DNA from: Megaustenia siamemsis | Lineage: Eukaryota; Mollusca; Gastropoda; Stylommatophora; Ariophantidae | Direction: 5' to 3' | Assembly (NCBI GenBank): GCA_032433765.1 | Contig: JAVIAB010000160.1 | Coordinates: 17,849,549-17,913,548 of the forward strand | Length of the DNA stretch: 64,000 nucleotides | Shown here: one piece after another, positions 31,345 through 42,644 of the stretch | Layout of the letters: every line of letters starts with the position of its first letter | Position numbering within the stretch: the stretch's first letter is position 1 | Program-made: the position numbers and the translations under genes | The notes under the pieces: generated by a model | The model's input: the letters and a program-made list of their open reading frames with translations, nothing else | The model's database searches: none | Told to the model about the DNA's origin: nothing

Positions 31345-32035
31345 AGAGAAGTGACACGATAAAGTACATGACCCAACGATTCATTAACCTCGTTACCGTC
31401 TATAAGCCCAGACAAGTCAGAAAACCCGATGGTCCCCAAATCTGTTAACACAACACATCTACAGTCTACAGCAAGTCACTTAAAAATGCATGCGCAGACT
31501 TACTACATTCTAAATGAAGAAAGTAGCCGACATGTTGTTTCTTCAAATCACAATACACAGTATGATCAAAATTGTTAATAAATAAAGTATGTTAAATGTT
31601 GTACAATATACGTGGTTTATGTGCGAAATTTACCATAAGCAATGAGTGTGTGTAAATATTGAGAACCTGTCTGAAATAATTTATTCTGGTTTTGGCAGGA
31701 ATGATGGTGGAGTAGCAGTCACGGGAGAAAATGAAACCTTAGAAGCAATGTTACAAATTTAACATAAATTTCGAAAAGAAACATGATATATGTTTACAAA
31801 ATATGTTCTCTGAATTACGAAAAATTGTAGCATTTGTATATTTTCCTTGACATAGTATGAATTCGTTTCCTTGTGTAATTGCACAAGTAACAACACGCAC
31901 GGTACACTTTTAGTTAGTGGGCGATGGGATAGTCCAAAATGACAGACATTTTTTTCATATTCGATATTGAAGAACATCGACATTAGACAAAAATACATTT
32001 AATAAAAATAGGGAAAAAAAACTAAATTGACTTAC

Positions 32036-32290
32036 CGAAGTTAAAACTGCAAAGCGACTACCATTGGGGAAAAAAAATATCCGCTACCAAGAAGTGAAAA
32101 GGAGCACAGTTGCCGCTAAACGGTCTCTTAACTGAAGACTGCACGACCAGACCTGGACGTTTAGCCCGGAACGAACTACTGACGCTGATTGGCTGAATAA
32201 AACTTCACGTCACGCTAACTCCCTTCCGTTTTCGCAATATCGCACACTGAGCAGTAGCTGCAACTTTGGTGAAATCTTCATGAATTGAAG
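32036..32290 (-). promoter_or_regulatory. Candidate promoter and 5' non-coding exon of a host gene
   Basis: This stretch is much richer in CpG than its surroundings. On the minus strand there is a CRE-like TGACGTGA (32206-32213), then a CCAAT box in CAGCCAATCAGCG (CCAAT at 32189-32193), then about 150 bp ending in CTTCG followed by GTAAGTC. That is a strong match to the animal 5' splice site, with the donor at 32035. The layout fits a TATA-less promoter with a transcription start near 32,090-32,150 and a short non-coding first exon ending at 32036. The 28-bp satellite begins about 110-130 bp upstream. No open frame identifies the gene. Confidence 0.45.
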
Positions 32291-32322
32291 TGAAGTGGCG
32301 TTTCTTGAAGGAGATAGCACAT

Positions 32323-35122
32323 TATCTCTATTACACATATAGCTCAAAGTGATGTCTGTTACACATATAGCTCAAAGTGATGTCTGTTACACATATAACT
32401 CAAAGTGATGTCTATTATACATATAACTCAAAGTGATGTCTATTACACATATAACTCAAAGTGATGTCTATTACACATATAACTCAAAGTGATGTCTATT
32501 ACACATATAACTCAAAATCATGCCTATTACACATATAAGTGAAAGTGATGTCTATTACACATATAACTCAAAGGGATGTCTATTACACATATAACTCAAA
32601 ATGATGCCTATTACACATATAAGTGAAAGTGATGTCTATTACACATATAACTCAAAGTAATCTCTATTACACATATAACTCAAAGTTATCTCTATTACAC
32701 ATATAACTCAAAGTGATCTCTAATACATGCACAAATCAAAGTGATCTCTTTCGTGTATATAACTCGAAGCTATGTCTATAACACATATAAGTGAAAGTGA
32801 TGCCTATTACACATATAACTCAAAGTTATGTCTATCACACATATAAGTGAAAGTGATGCCTATTACACATATAACTCAAAGTAATCTCTATTACACATAT
32901 AACTCAAAGTTATCTCTATTACACATATAACTCAAAGTGATCTCTAATACATGCATAAATCAAAGTGATCTCTTTCGTGTATATAACTCGAAGTTATGTC
33001 TATCACACATATAAGTGAAAGTGATGCCTATTACACATATATCTCAAAGTGATCTCTATTACACATATAAGTGAAGGTGATGCCTATTACACATATAACT
33101 CAAAGTTATGTCTATCACACATATAAGTAAAAGTGATGCCTATTACACATATAACTCAAAGTTATGTCTATCACACATATAAGTAAAAGTGATGCCTATT
33201 ACACATATAACTCAAAGTTATGTCTATCACACATATAAGTGAAAGTGATGCCTATTACACATATATCTCAAAGTGATCTCTAATGCACATATAACTCAAA
33301 GTGATCTCTAATGCACATATAACTCAAAGTGATCTCTAATGCACATATAACTCAAAGTGAACTTTATTACACATATAACTCAAAGTAATCTCTATTACAC
33401 ATATAACTCAAAGTAATCTCTATTACACATATAACTCAAAGTAATCTCTTTTACACATATAACTCAAAGTAATCTCTATTACACATATAACTCAAAGTAA
33501 TCTCTATTACACATATAACTCAAAGTGAACTTTATTACACATATAACTCAAAGTAATCTCTATTACACATATAACTCAAAGTAATCTCTATTACACATAT
33601 AACTCAAAGTAATCTCTATTACACATATAACTCAAAGTAATCTCTATTACACATATAACTCAAAGTAATCTCTTTTACACATATAACTCAAAGTAATCTC
33701 TATTACACATATAACTCAAAGTAATCTCTATTACACATATAACTCAAAGTGATCTCTATTACACATATAACTCAAAGTGATCTCTATTACACATATAACT
33801 CAAAGTGATCTCTATTACACATATAACTCAATGTCATCTCTGTTACACATATAATTCAAAGTGATCTCTAATACACAATTAACTCAAAGTGATCTCTAAT
33901 ACACATATAACTCAAAGTTATGTGTACCACAAATATAAGTGAAAGTGATGCCTGTGACACATATAACTCAAAATGATGTCTATTAGACATATAACTCAAA
34001 CTGATGTCTATTAGACATATAACTAAAACTGATGTCTATTACACATATAAGTGAAAGGGATGCATATTACACATATAACTCAAAATGATGTCTATTAGAC
34101 ATATAACTCAAACTGATGTCTATTAGACATATAAATAAAACTGATGTCTATTACACATATAAGTGAAAGTGATGCATATTACACGTATAACTCAAAATGA
34201 TGCCTATTACACATATAACTCAAAGTGATGTCTATTACACATATAACTCAAAATGATGCCTATTACACATATAACTCAAAGTGATGTCTATTACACATAT
34301 AACTCAAAGTGATGTCTATTATACATATAACTCAAAGTGATGTCTATTACACATATAACTCAAAGCTATGTCTATAACACATATAAGTGAAAGTGATGCC
34401 TATTACACATATATCTCAAAGTGATCTCTATTACACATATAACTCAAAGTTATGTCTATCACACATATAACTCAAAGTTATGTCTATCACACATATAACT
34501 CAAAGTTATGTCTATAACACATATAAGTGAAAGTGATGCCTATTACACATATAACTCAAAGTTATGTCTATCACACATATAAGTGAAAGTGATGCCTATT
34601 ACACGTATATCTGAAAGTGATCTCTAATACACAATTAACTCAAAGTGATCTTTAATACACATATAACTCAAAGTGATCTCTAATACACAATTAACTCAAA
34701 GTGATCTTTAATACACATATAACTCAAAGTGATCTCTAATACACAATTAACTCAAAGTGATCTTTAATACACATATAACTCAAAGTGAACTTTATTACAC
34801 ATATAACTCAAAGTGATCTTTAATACACATATAACTCAAAGTTATGTCTGCCACAAATATAAGTGAAAGTGATGCCTATTACACATATAACTCAAAGTGA
34901 TCTCTAATACACATATAACTCAAAGTGATCTCTATTACACATATAACTCAAAGTTATGTCTATCACACATATAAGTGAAAGTGATGCCTATTACACTTAT
35001 AACTCAAAGTGATCTCTGTTACACATATAACTCAAAGTGATCTCTATTACATATATAACTCAAATTGATCTCTAATACACATATAACTCAACACATATAA
35101 CTCAAAGTGATGTTGTCTATTT
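32323..35122. repeat. 28-bp satellite, about 100 units
   Basis: A 2.8-kb array of a 28-bp unit containing ACACATATAACTCAAAGTGA; starts at 33423 and 33451 give the period. There are two main unit types, one with AACTCAAAG and ATCTCTA, the other with AAGTGAAAG and ATGCCTA. The second type recurs at irregular intervals among the first, giving short higher-order blocks (for example about 32760-33280 and 34360-34620). Homogeneous runs of the first type lie at about 33390-33830. A rare ATGCA(C/T)AAATCAAAG variant appears twice, about 240 bp apart (near 32722 and 32950). Confidence 0.96.
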
Positions 35123-35466
35123 CGGTTATTGATATATTCTGTTTAGATATATCAACAGTGTGGACAGGCTTTGTCCAGAACTATATCATTTACTCTACAG
35201 CAGTTGGGGGTAAATGGTTAATTCGACATTCCTGTACAGGACGGCGAGGGTGGAAGGTAAGTTCCGGGACATGAATGTTCAAGAAATTTCGCAGAAAGTT
35301 CTATAAAAGTGTTAATCTACTGGCATATTAATGTCACATTAATTTTACAACGAAATAAAAGAAACTGTTAAAACTGAACAGACACACAAGAGACCACAAG
35401 GCGTATGGGTTCCATTGACTGGTCTATTGGTTTTTGAGGAATAAGGTGCATACACATGTATATGAC

Positions 35467-35725
35467 GGGAGCTGCGATAGCTCAGTAGTTAGTGAACTGG
35501 ACTACAAAGGACAAGAGGTAGGGTTCGATTCCAACCGACGGCTTCCGGGTTCACCCAGCCTTAAATGGGTACTGGATTTATTTTCTGGGAAAGTAAAGCG
35601 GCACAGACGTAATGCCGACCACATTACCCCAAAAATTATGTGCTGAAGGTCTGCAAAATGTATGGCCACTAACATCATTTTCCTTATGCGCCACTTGGCG
35701 TGACGGTGGCTCTTTACTCTTACTT
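35467..35725 (+). mobile_element. SINE-1, full length, with target-site duplication
   Basis: Starts GGGAGCTGCGATAGCTCAGT, with B-box GGGTTCGATTCC and the standard body and 3' end. The 13-bp flanks ACATGTATATGAC (ending at 35466) and ACATATATATGAC (ending at 35738) differ at one base, a good target-site duplication. Head and tail are complete, so this copy defines the family boundaries. Confidence 0.92.
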
Positions 35726-36002
35726 ACATATATATGACGGGTTTACTATCTACCACTCCATCAAAGCTTTCACGTTCTTGCACGATAATCTCGCATATAT
35801 TTCCTTTTCTTGCGGAATCACTCGATTAAGTGTACGCCAGGCAAAAGAAATGTCAAAAGGCAGAGGTTAGACCAGAATAATATACGCTAACATCCACACA
35901 TTACACTGTAACTAAAGAAAAGTTGGGCTGGTAATGTTTGAAGAAATAAGAGAAATACTAGGTGATGAGAAAGTGGGAGATAAAGAAAGAGAATAAAAAA
36001 AA

Positions 36003-36062
36003 AGAAAGTAAAGAGCCCCCGTCACGCCAACTGGCGTATAGGGAATATGGTGTTCGTGAGTA
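36003..36062 (-). mobile_element. SINE-1 3' end fragment
   Basis: AGTAAAGAGCCCCCGTCACG and CCAACTGGCGTATAGGGAAT are the reverse complement of the SINE-1 3' end. It is cut off abruptly where LINE-B begins. Confidence 0.8.
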
Positions 36063-36577
36063 AAAGTAATTTTAATGTCATGAAGAACATATTAACATCA
36101 AAACAAATAACACCAGGGCTAAAACTAAGAATAACAAAATGCTACATCTTCTCAATATTCCTATATGGTGCAGGAACATGATCATTAGACAAGAAAACAG
36201 AACAGAGAATTGAAGCCTTTGAAATGTCGATATATAGAAGAATTGGTAGAATTGGAGGGAAGGAAAAGAAAACAAACGATGAAGTCTTAAAATAACTAAA
36301 AATGAAAAGAGAACTACTAAGCACGATTCAAACAAGACACATGCGATTTTTGGGGCATGTTAAAAGACACAGCAGCCTACTAAAAGTAATCCTGGAGGGG
36401 AAAATACAAGGTAAAAGAGGCAGATGCAGACCCAAGTTTAACATGGACGAGTAACATCAAAAGATGGACAAATCAGCCTATGACAACCTGCACCATCAAA
36501 GCAAGAGACAGAGCAGAATGGCGCTCCATGGCAGCCAACCTTCGTTGTGGAGATGGCACTCGGTGATGATGATTGAA
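36063..36577 (+). mobile_element. LINE-B 3' fragment
   Basis: Decodes to LKNILTSKQITPGLKLRITK-like sequence, then CYIFSIFLYGAGT, then KKTEQRIEAFEMSIYRRIGR, with stops, then the GKIQGKRGR-type tail. It ends GGAGATGGCACTCGGTGATG. It shares 5' extent with the minus-strand copy at 39114-40184. Frames are broken. Confidence 0.85.
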
Positions 36578-37072
36578 GAATTAAACTAGCACGACACACC
36601 ATGATGATACAACATATTAATAAACCTAGCTGTTATGCATATGGCAACACATTTTATTTTATCACATTGACTTTCAGTAACGTACGGTCACATATGAATG
36701 TATGTGGACTAATGTATGTGAGACCATTCACATATGCTTCGCTTTATTGCCACTGCTTTATGCGATATGTTTACATCTAAGCGATGCTTCGTTGTCGTAC
36801 ACACACTGTGTCAATCAGTGGTAATCAAAGAGTAGTTTCCCTTTATGAATTGACTAAAAGTGACCTTCGAGTTGCTTTCTCTTGGCACAGATCGCTAGTA
36901 CATTCACAAATGTGCCTGCTACACGAAGTGTGTGATGTCTGTCGCTATTTATCTATCTGCTATTTTTCAGCCGTTCTCTCTATCTAGACTGAGTCTACTG
37001 TGTAATTAGAATCAGATCATAGAACATATAACAGAGCCAAAAAAGATCTGTAGATAATTTAATAGCTTCTAT
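36578..37072. other. Unassigned sequence
   Basis: No repeat family or coding sequence was recognised. The 67-codon frame at 36784-36987 has no distinguishing feature. Confidence 0.45.
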
Positions 37073-37206
37073 TAGCCTCCGTCGGTCATAGTTGACTAAG
37101 GATTTTGCATCACCCATAGATATGTTATTTTTTTCTTTTCTTTCGCCGTGTATTCTCTTGTTCTGTGATTATGATTCTTGTTTGAGTTGGAGGTTAGAGT
37201 ATGTTT
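37073..37206 (-). mobile_element. LINE-F 3' untranslated fragment
   Basis: Resembles 50040-50195, the 3' flank of the LINE-F coding fragment. Both have CGTC(G/A)GTCAT..GTTGAC, GGATTTTGCA, a T/C-rich run, CCGTGTATTCTCTT and CTTG(T/C)TTGAGTTG in order. It joins LINE-B at its right. Confidence 0.6.
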
Positions 37207-38560
37207 CCAGGGATAAAACTGAGAATAGCAGAATATTATATTTTCTCAACATTACTGTATGGTAAACTAAATCAGGAAACAACCAACAATAAGGACAAAT
37301 CAAATAATAACATAGAAGTAGAAAACTCCAACATCAACGAGCTACTCTTCGCAGATGACCAATGCCTAATATATGAGGATAAAAACCTGCTACAACAGCA
37401 TTTAACATCTCTAGATAAAAGCTGCACAAACTACAGTATGAAAATTAACACAGCAAAAAAGAGGCTATAAGAATAAGCAAATTAAGACACCCATTAAACA
37501 TTAAGATCAAAGATAAAGAAATAAAACAAGTAGAGGAATTCAAGTATTTAGGCACAATGTTCACAGAAGATGGAAAACTAGACAGAGAAATTGACATGAG
37601 AATACAAAAAGCAAATGCTGTCACATACCAGCTTTCACCATTGCTAAGACATCCAAACATTTCTATGCCAGCTAAACAACAAATGATAAATAGCATTTTC
37701 ATACCAACTTTGTGCTATGAAGGTCAAACATGGACCCTTTCTAAATCACATTTAAGAAAGATCAATACATGTTAGATGCGATGCTTGAGAAAAGTAACAA
37801 ACGACACAAGAAGAGATAGAATACCAAATGAAACCATAAGAAAAATAGTAGGAACAGAACCCTGCCAGGAATATATAGAACAACAACAACTTAAATGGTT
37901 TGGCTACCTGGTCAGAATGAATCATTATCAATCACCATCAAGGGCGTTCTTCTCGAGAATGCATGGAAAAAGACCAAGAGGAAGACCCAGAAGAAGATGG
38001 ATTGATGCAGTGACAGAGACATGTAACAACAAAGGAAAGTCACTAATTCAGACAGTTCGAGCAGCTCAAGAACGACAAATGATATAAACCACGACACCTT
38101 TTCGGTATCAGTGAAAAGAGAAAAGAGGAAGAAGTAGAAGATTGTATGGTGCAGAAACATGGACATTAGACAAGAAAACAAAATAGAATATTGAAACTTT
38201 TGAAATGTGGATTAATAGAAGAATATGAAGAGATGGATAGAAAGAAAAGAAAACAAATTAAACAGTCTTAACAATTTAAAATGAAAAGATAACAACTAAA
38301 CACAACTCAAACAAGACAAATGATATTTTGGGGGCATGTTAAAAGACACCTACTAAAAATAATCTTGGAAGGAAAATACAAGGTAAAAGATGTAGAGGCA
38401 GACCATGACTAACTTGGGTGAATAACATCAAAAGATAGGCAAGTCGGCCTATGGCAACCTGTACTATTAAAGCAAGAGACAGAGTGGAATGGGGCTCCAT
38501 GGTAGCCAACATTTGATGCGGAGACAGCATTCACAGATGATGATGATGATTATGGTGATG
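37207..38560 (+). mobile_element. LINE-B copy split by LINE-E
   Basis: The left part, 37207-37263, encodes GIKLRIAEYYIFSTLLYG of LINE-B. The right part, 38143-38560, resumes at LYGAETWTLDKKTK and continues to the (GATGAT)n tail. TGTATGGT is repeated at 37256-37263 and 38143-38150, the target-site duplication of the intervening LINE-E. The right part is frame-broken. Confidence 0.85.
37264..38142 (+). mobile_element. LINE-E, 5'-truncated, inserted in LINE-B
   Basis: Begins in the RT palm: NELLFADDQCLIYED (catalytic FADD) with DKSCTNYSMKINTAK after it. Then EEFKYLGTMFTEDGKLDREI, FIPTLCYEGQTWTLSK (the LLYG.E.W equivalent) and, at 37776-38087, MRCLRKVTNDTRRDRIPNE, KWFGYLVRMN and the basic KRPRGRPRRRWIDAV. 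Two stops or shifts separate three long frames. The 3' tail is AAAAGAGGAAGAAGTAGAAG. The flanking TGTATGGT duplication marks it as a real insertion, younger than its LINE-B host. Confidence 0.88.
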
Positions 38561-38599
38561 ATGATGGTAATGATGATGATGATATACTGGCATAGAAAG

Positions 38600-38745
38600 A
38601 TAATTATGGAGGGCATAGTTTCAGGTAAATGAGGAAGTAAAAGATCTAGAAGAAAGTGGACACAGGATATCACAAACGAGCTGAGATTGACCTCACCATG
38701 GTAACCAACCTTCGATGTGGAGACGGCGCCCAAAGATGATGAACG
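38600..38745 (+). mobile_element. LINE-B 3' end, second diverged copy
   Basis: Ends CATGGTAACCAACCTTCGAT then GTGGAGACGGCGCCCAAAGA and GATGATGAAC, the LINE-B terminus. It directly follows the GATGATG tail of the preceding LINE-B, as a tandem pair of tails. Confidence 0.7.
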
Positions 38746-38814
38746 ATGAACGATTCTATGTTCATAATATATGCGATGCTATGGATGATACATCACCAAC
38801 AGTTAGTGAAGTAT

Positions 38815-39000
38815 CGCGGGACTGGCTAGGCTAGAGGTAAGGCGTCGGCCTCTTTACTGGAAGGCTCCTGGTTCGAATCTCGCAACAGACAGTGACTATT
38901 TCATGCAGGAGAAACAACTTCAGAATAACGGTCATGGAAGGTAAGTTCAACAAGGATAAATAACCACTCTTCGTCCACTCAGTGCTTTTTGTGTCCTCTT
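38815..39000 (+). mobile_element. SINE-4, tRNA-headed
   Basis: Contains GGCTAGGCTAGAGGTAAGGC (A-box-like) and CTCCTGGTTCGAATCTCGC (B-box) at tRNA spacing, followed by about 100 bp of body. It is the only copy in the window. Heads of the form GGTAAGGCGTC..GGTTCGAAT are typical of tRNA-derived SINEs in invertebrates. Confidence 0.7.
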
Positions 39001-39113
39001 CTTGGCGTGACACAATCACCCACATATTACATCCCCTTACATTATATCTCCTTATATTATATCTCCTTATATTGTATCTCGTTATATCTCCTTATATTGT
39101 ATCTCCTTATATT

Positions 39114-40184
39114 CATCATCATCTAGTGCCTTCTCCGCAACGAAGGTTGACTACCATGGAGCGCCATTCTGCTCTGTCTCTTGCTTTGATGGTGCAGGTT
39201 GTCATAGGCTGATTTGTCCATCTTTTGATGTTACTCGTCCATGTTAGTCATGCTCTGCCTCTGCCTCTTTTACCTTGTATTTTCCGCTCCGGGATTACTT
39301 TTAGTAGGCTGTTGTGTCTTTTAACATGGCCCAAAAATCGCATTTGTCTTATTTTAATTGTGTTTAGTAGTTCTCTTTTCATTTTTAGTTGTTTTAAGAC
39401 TTCATCGTTTGTTTGTTTTTTTCCTTCCTTCCAATTCTACCCATTCTTATATATATCCACATTTTAAAGTCTTCAATTCTCTGTTCTGTTTTCTTGTCTA
39501 ATGTCCATGTTTCTGCACCATATAGGAATATTGAGAAGATGTAACATTTTGCTATTCTTGGTTTTAGCCCTGGTGTTATTTGTTTTGATGTTAGTATGTT
39601 CTTCAAGACATTAAAATTACTTTTTGTCATTCCTATTCTTTTGTTTATTTCAGATGTACATTTTCCATCACTGACTATAGTATGTCCAAGGTAGTTGTAG
39701 TTCTGAACTGTCTCCAGGTCTATTCCTTCTATTTTGATATCCACTTGTGGGTTTTGAGTATCTTCTTTGTTTATGATCATAGTTTTAGTCTTTTTGATAT
39801 TCATATCTAGTCCATATTTTTTGCATGTCATGTTTATTTCATTAAGTAATTGTTGTAGATCTTTAGGATTTTCTGCTTGTAGAACAGTATCGTCAGCATA
39901 TCTTAGGTTATTGATTATCTTTCCATTAATGTTTAGGCCTGGCACCTCTGTGATGTTTTATAAAAATTTGCTCAGTGTATAGATTGGACAAACTTGGTGA
40001 TAGGGTGCATCCCTGTCTTACTCCTCGTTTAATATCAATGGGTGTAGAGTTCTTTTTGTTATATTTTATTATTGCTGTTTGCTCCCAGTATAGATTACAT
40101 ATTAGTCGTATGTCCATGTCATCTAGATGTATCTCTTTTAGGCTTTCTATAAATAGTTTGTGGTGTACTCTATCAAAACCTTTA
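39114..40184 (-). mobile_element. LINE-B, longest copy, inside the 15-bp satellite
   Basis: A 5'-truncated minus-strand insertion of about 1.07 kb starting in RT motif A (DKGFDRVHHK near 40180). It continues with RGVRQGCTLSPSLSNLYTEQ (40117-39926), NNLRYADDTVLQAENP (catalytic YADD, frame 39394-39945), FLYGAETWTLDKKTEQR and the RIGRKEK region. It ends with the LINE-B terminus and (CAT)n at 39114. Satellite units lie on both sides, so it inserted into the array. At least one frameshift (about 39945) separates the two RT frames. Confidence 0.9.
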
Positions 40185-40262
40185 TCTCCTTATATTACGT
40201 CTCCTTATATTATATCTCCTTATATTACATCTCCTTATATTGTATCTCCTTATATTATCATC

Positions 40263-40525
40263 GGGAGCCGCGATAGCTCAGTGGTTATTGAACTGGACTA
40301 CAAAGTACAAGGGGTAGGGTTCGATCCCAACCGACGGCTTCCGGGTTCACCCAGCCTTAAATGGGTACCGAATTTTTTTCTGCGAAAGTAAAGCAGCACG
40401 GGCGTAATACCGACCACATTACCCCAAAAATCATGTGCTGAAGGTCTGTAAAATATAGGGTCACTAACACCATATTTCCCTACACGCCACTTAGCGTGAC
40501 AGGGGTACTTTACTTTACTACTTTT
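40263..40525 (+). mobile_element. SINE-1, full length, perfect 12-bp duplication
   Basis: A 263-bp copy with head GGGAGCCGCGATAGCTCAGT, A-box TAGCTCAGTGGTT (from 40274), B-box GGTTCGATCCC (40318-40328), the usual body and a TACTTTACTTTACTACTTT tail. TATATTATCATC occurs at 40251-40262 and 40526-40537, a perfect target-site duplication. The duplicated site spans the joint between satellite (TATATTAT) and the CAT tail of the neighbouring LINE-A, so this SINE landed after both were present. Confidence 0.95.
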
Positions 40526-40535
40526 TATATTATCA

Positions 40536-40660
40536 TCATCATCATCATCAAGTACCGGGCCTGCTGGCGTAGATGATCATGTCTCACCACAACTTTCGAT
40601 CTCGACAGTTATTTTTCATTTCTGTTGTTGACCTTCTGCCAAACCATTCTCCTAAGCTGT
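40536..40660 (-). mobile_element. LINE-A 3' fragment
   Basis: (CAT)n then CAAGTACCGGGCCTGCTGGC through ACCATTCTCCTAAGCTGT. It is a short 5'-truncated copy, followed by about 33 bp of unmatched DNA before the satellite resumes. Confidence 0.88.
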
Positions 40661-41414
40661 AAACAGTAGCGTGTAAAATTACCCGATCTGGCTCTTATAT
40701 TACATCTCCTTATATTGTATCTCATTATATTATATCTCCTTATATGGTATCTCCTTATATTATATCTCCTTATATTGTATCACCTAATATTATATCTCCT
40801 TATATGGTATCTCCTTATATTGTATCTCCTTATATTATATCTCCTTATATGGTATCACCTTATATTATATCTCCTTATATTGTATCTCCTTATATTATAT
40901 CTCCTCATATGGTATCTCCTTATATTATATCTCCTTATATTGTATCTCCTTATATTATATCTCCTTATATGGTATCTCCTTATATTGTATCTCCTTATAT
41001 TATATCTCCTTATATCATATTTCCTTATATTATATCTCCTTATATTGTTTCTCCTTATATTATATCTCCTTATATTATATATCCTTATGTTACATCTTCT
41101 TATATTTTGTCTCCTTATATTATGTCTCTTTATATTATATATCATTATGTTACATCTTCTTATATTATATCTCCTTGTATTACATCTCCTTATATCTACT
41201 TATACTTTATCTCCTTTTATTTTATCTCCTTATATCTACTTATACTATATCTCCTTATATTATATTTCCTTATATCGACTTATTCTATATCTCCTTATAT
41301 TACATCTCCTTATATATCTACTTATACTATATCTCCTTATATTACATCTCCTTATATCTACTTATACTATATCTCCTTATATTACATTTCCTTTTATTAC
41401 ATCTTATTACATAT

Positions 41415-41878
41415 ATAGAAACAAGAAAAAGAGTTCTTAAATGTTATGTAGAGCCAGTCTTAACATATGGATATGAATCATGGGCAATATGACAACAGAC
41501 AAGAAAATCACTGAAGGCTGTAGAAATGTGGTTTTGCAGAAGAATGTTGAGAGCACCATGGACAGCTGAGAAGAGCAATGAAAACGTTCTAAAAGAGGCC
41601 AAAGCAAAAAGAGAGCTAATTTCCAATGTTAGGAAGAAACAATCATCATTTTTTGGGCACGTAATGAGAAGAGAACAACTGGGATATATTGTAACAGCTG
41701 GAAAAATTGAGGACGAAGAGATAGAGAGAAGCAAAGAGAAAATATTCCAGACAGCTTAAGAGAATGGCTAGGCAGAAGGTCAACAACAGAAACGATAAAT
41801 AACTGTCGAGATCGAAAGTTGTGGAGATACATGATCACCTACGCCAGCAGGGACGTTACTTGATGATGATGATGATAT
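41415..41878 (+). mobile_element. LINE-A 3' fragment
   Basis: Encodes ETRKRVLKCYVEPVLTYGYE and ESWAI, then (41526-41759) MWFCRRMLRAPWTAEKSNEN, SFFGHVMRREQLGYIVTAGK, a shift, and the GRRSTTE tail. It ends in GATGATGATGATG next to satellite-like ATTATATCTAG, so it too lies at the edge of the 15-bp array. Confidence 0.88.
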
Positions 41879-42088
41879 TATATCTAGAATACAAGAGACC
41901 TAAGAACCACTAATTTGTATGTTGTAACATAGCTTGAGATATTGTTATTACCTGTCTTGGTATTCTTTTCTTTCTCCTTGGGGCTGTCGAAGAAGAGTTC
42001 TAGCTCTCTCTAACAGCAACCGTACGTGGTACTGTTGTAGTCTCCCTCATATTGCCAATTACATTGGATATAACCCAAGCTCTGTGAA

Positions 42089-42312
42089 AAAAGTAAGAAA
42101 GAAAGAAAGAAGGAAAGAAAGAAAGAAAGAAAGAAAAGGAAAGAAAGAAAGAAAGAAAGGAAGGAAGGAAGGAAGGAAGGAAGGAAGGAAGGAAAGAAAG
42201 AAAGAAAGAATGAAAGAAAGAAAGAAAGAATGAAAGAAAGAAAGAAAGAAAGAAAGAAGACAAAATGGGGGAAGTAAAGTGAGAGAAGGTGGAGTGAAAA
42301 AGGAAGATAGAT

Positions 42313-42343
<31 letters not shown>

Positions 42344-42344
42344 G
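42089..42344. repeat. GAAA/GGAA and GACA microsatellites
   Basis: (GAAA)n with a GGAA core at 42155-42193 and scattered GAAT units to 42262, then GATA/GACA repeats at 42301-42344. Purine-rich strand. Overlapping long minus-strand frames (FLSF repeats) are artefacts of the low complexity. G runs follow near 42424-42436 and 42520-42537. Confidence 0.93.
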
Positions 42345-42644
42345 GGACAGACGGACAGAAGGAAAATGAAGAGAAAAGTACGAAATAGAATAGGAAAGGT
42401 AAAGAGATCGGTAGGCAAAAGAAGGGGGGGGGTGGGTTAGAAGCAATTAGAAGGACTGGTTTGGCTCGAAACAAAGACACCAGCCTCCAGACAGAGAAGT
42501 TGTGAGTTCAAATGGGTGGGGAGTGGGGGGGGGGGGGTTTATCCCTAGCTTTTATCTCAGTTCTTCATTTGTGGTCTACAATCTCTGGCTGTTTCCTGTG
42601 ATTCGTCAAGCACATTTCATCTCGGTAGAGGTTATTTTTTCTTA

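Larger units (their letters stand above)
29529..32029. other. Longest repeat-poor stretch; possible intron
   Basis: No transposon family or tandem repeat was recognised over about 2.5 kb apart from the motif at 29826-29860. No long coding frame is present. Read on the minus strand it would be the first intron downstream of the candidate exon at 32036-32150. It also contains a promoter-like motif cluster at 31212-31344. Confidence 0.5.
39013..41412. repeat. 15-bp satellite, interrupted
   Basis: The unit is ATCTCCTTATATTAT with variants in the last two bases (AT, GT, GG). It occurs at about 39018-39113, 40185-40260 and 40694-41412. The gaps hold a LINE-B, a SINE-1 and a LINE-A fragment. The right part shows a repeating order of unit types in its first ~300 bp, then a decayed zone of TATATCTACTTATACT variants after about 41190. 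Long plus and minus frames (up to 241 codons) come from the 15-bp period. Confidence 0.93.

Noticed and set aside
32323..35122. 28-bp repeats resembling CRISPR repeat length
   Set aside because: Units are contiguous with no spacers, and the context is eukaryotic.
40263..40345. tRNA-like sequence with A and B boxes
   Set aside because: It is the head of a SINE-1 repeated at least six times with a body and target duplications. The anticodon arm does not fold well, so it is not a tRNA gene.
40715..41440. Plus-strand frames of 224-241 codons of LLILYL/ISPYI repeats
   Set aside because: Artefact of the 15-bp AT-rich satellite. Two overlapping plus-strand frames are equally open.
42000..42480. 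Long Phe/Leu/Ser-rich minus-strand frames
   Set aside because: Produced by GAAA and GGAA microsatellite sequence; low complexity in all frames.
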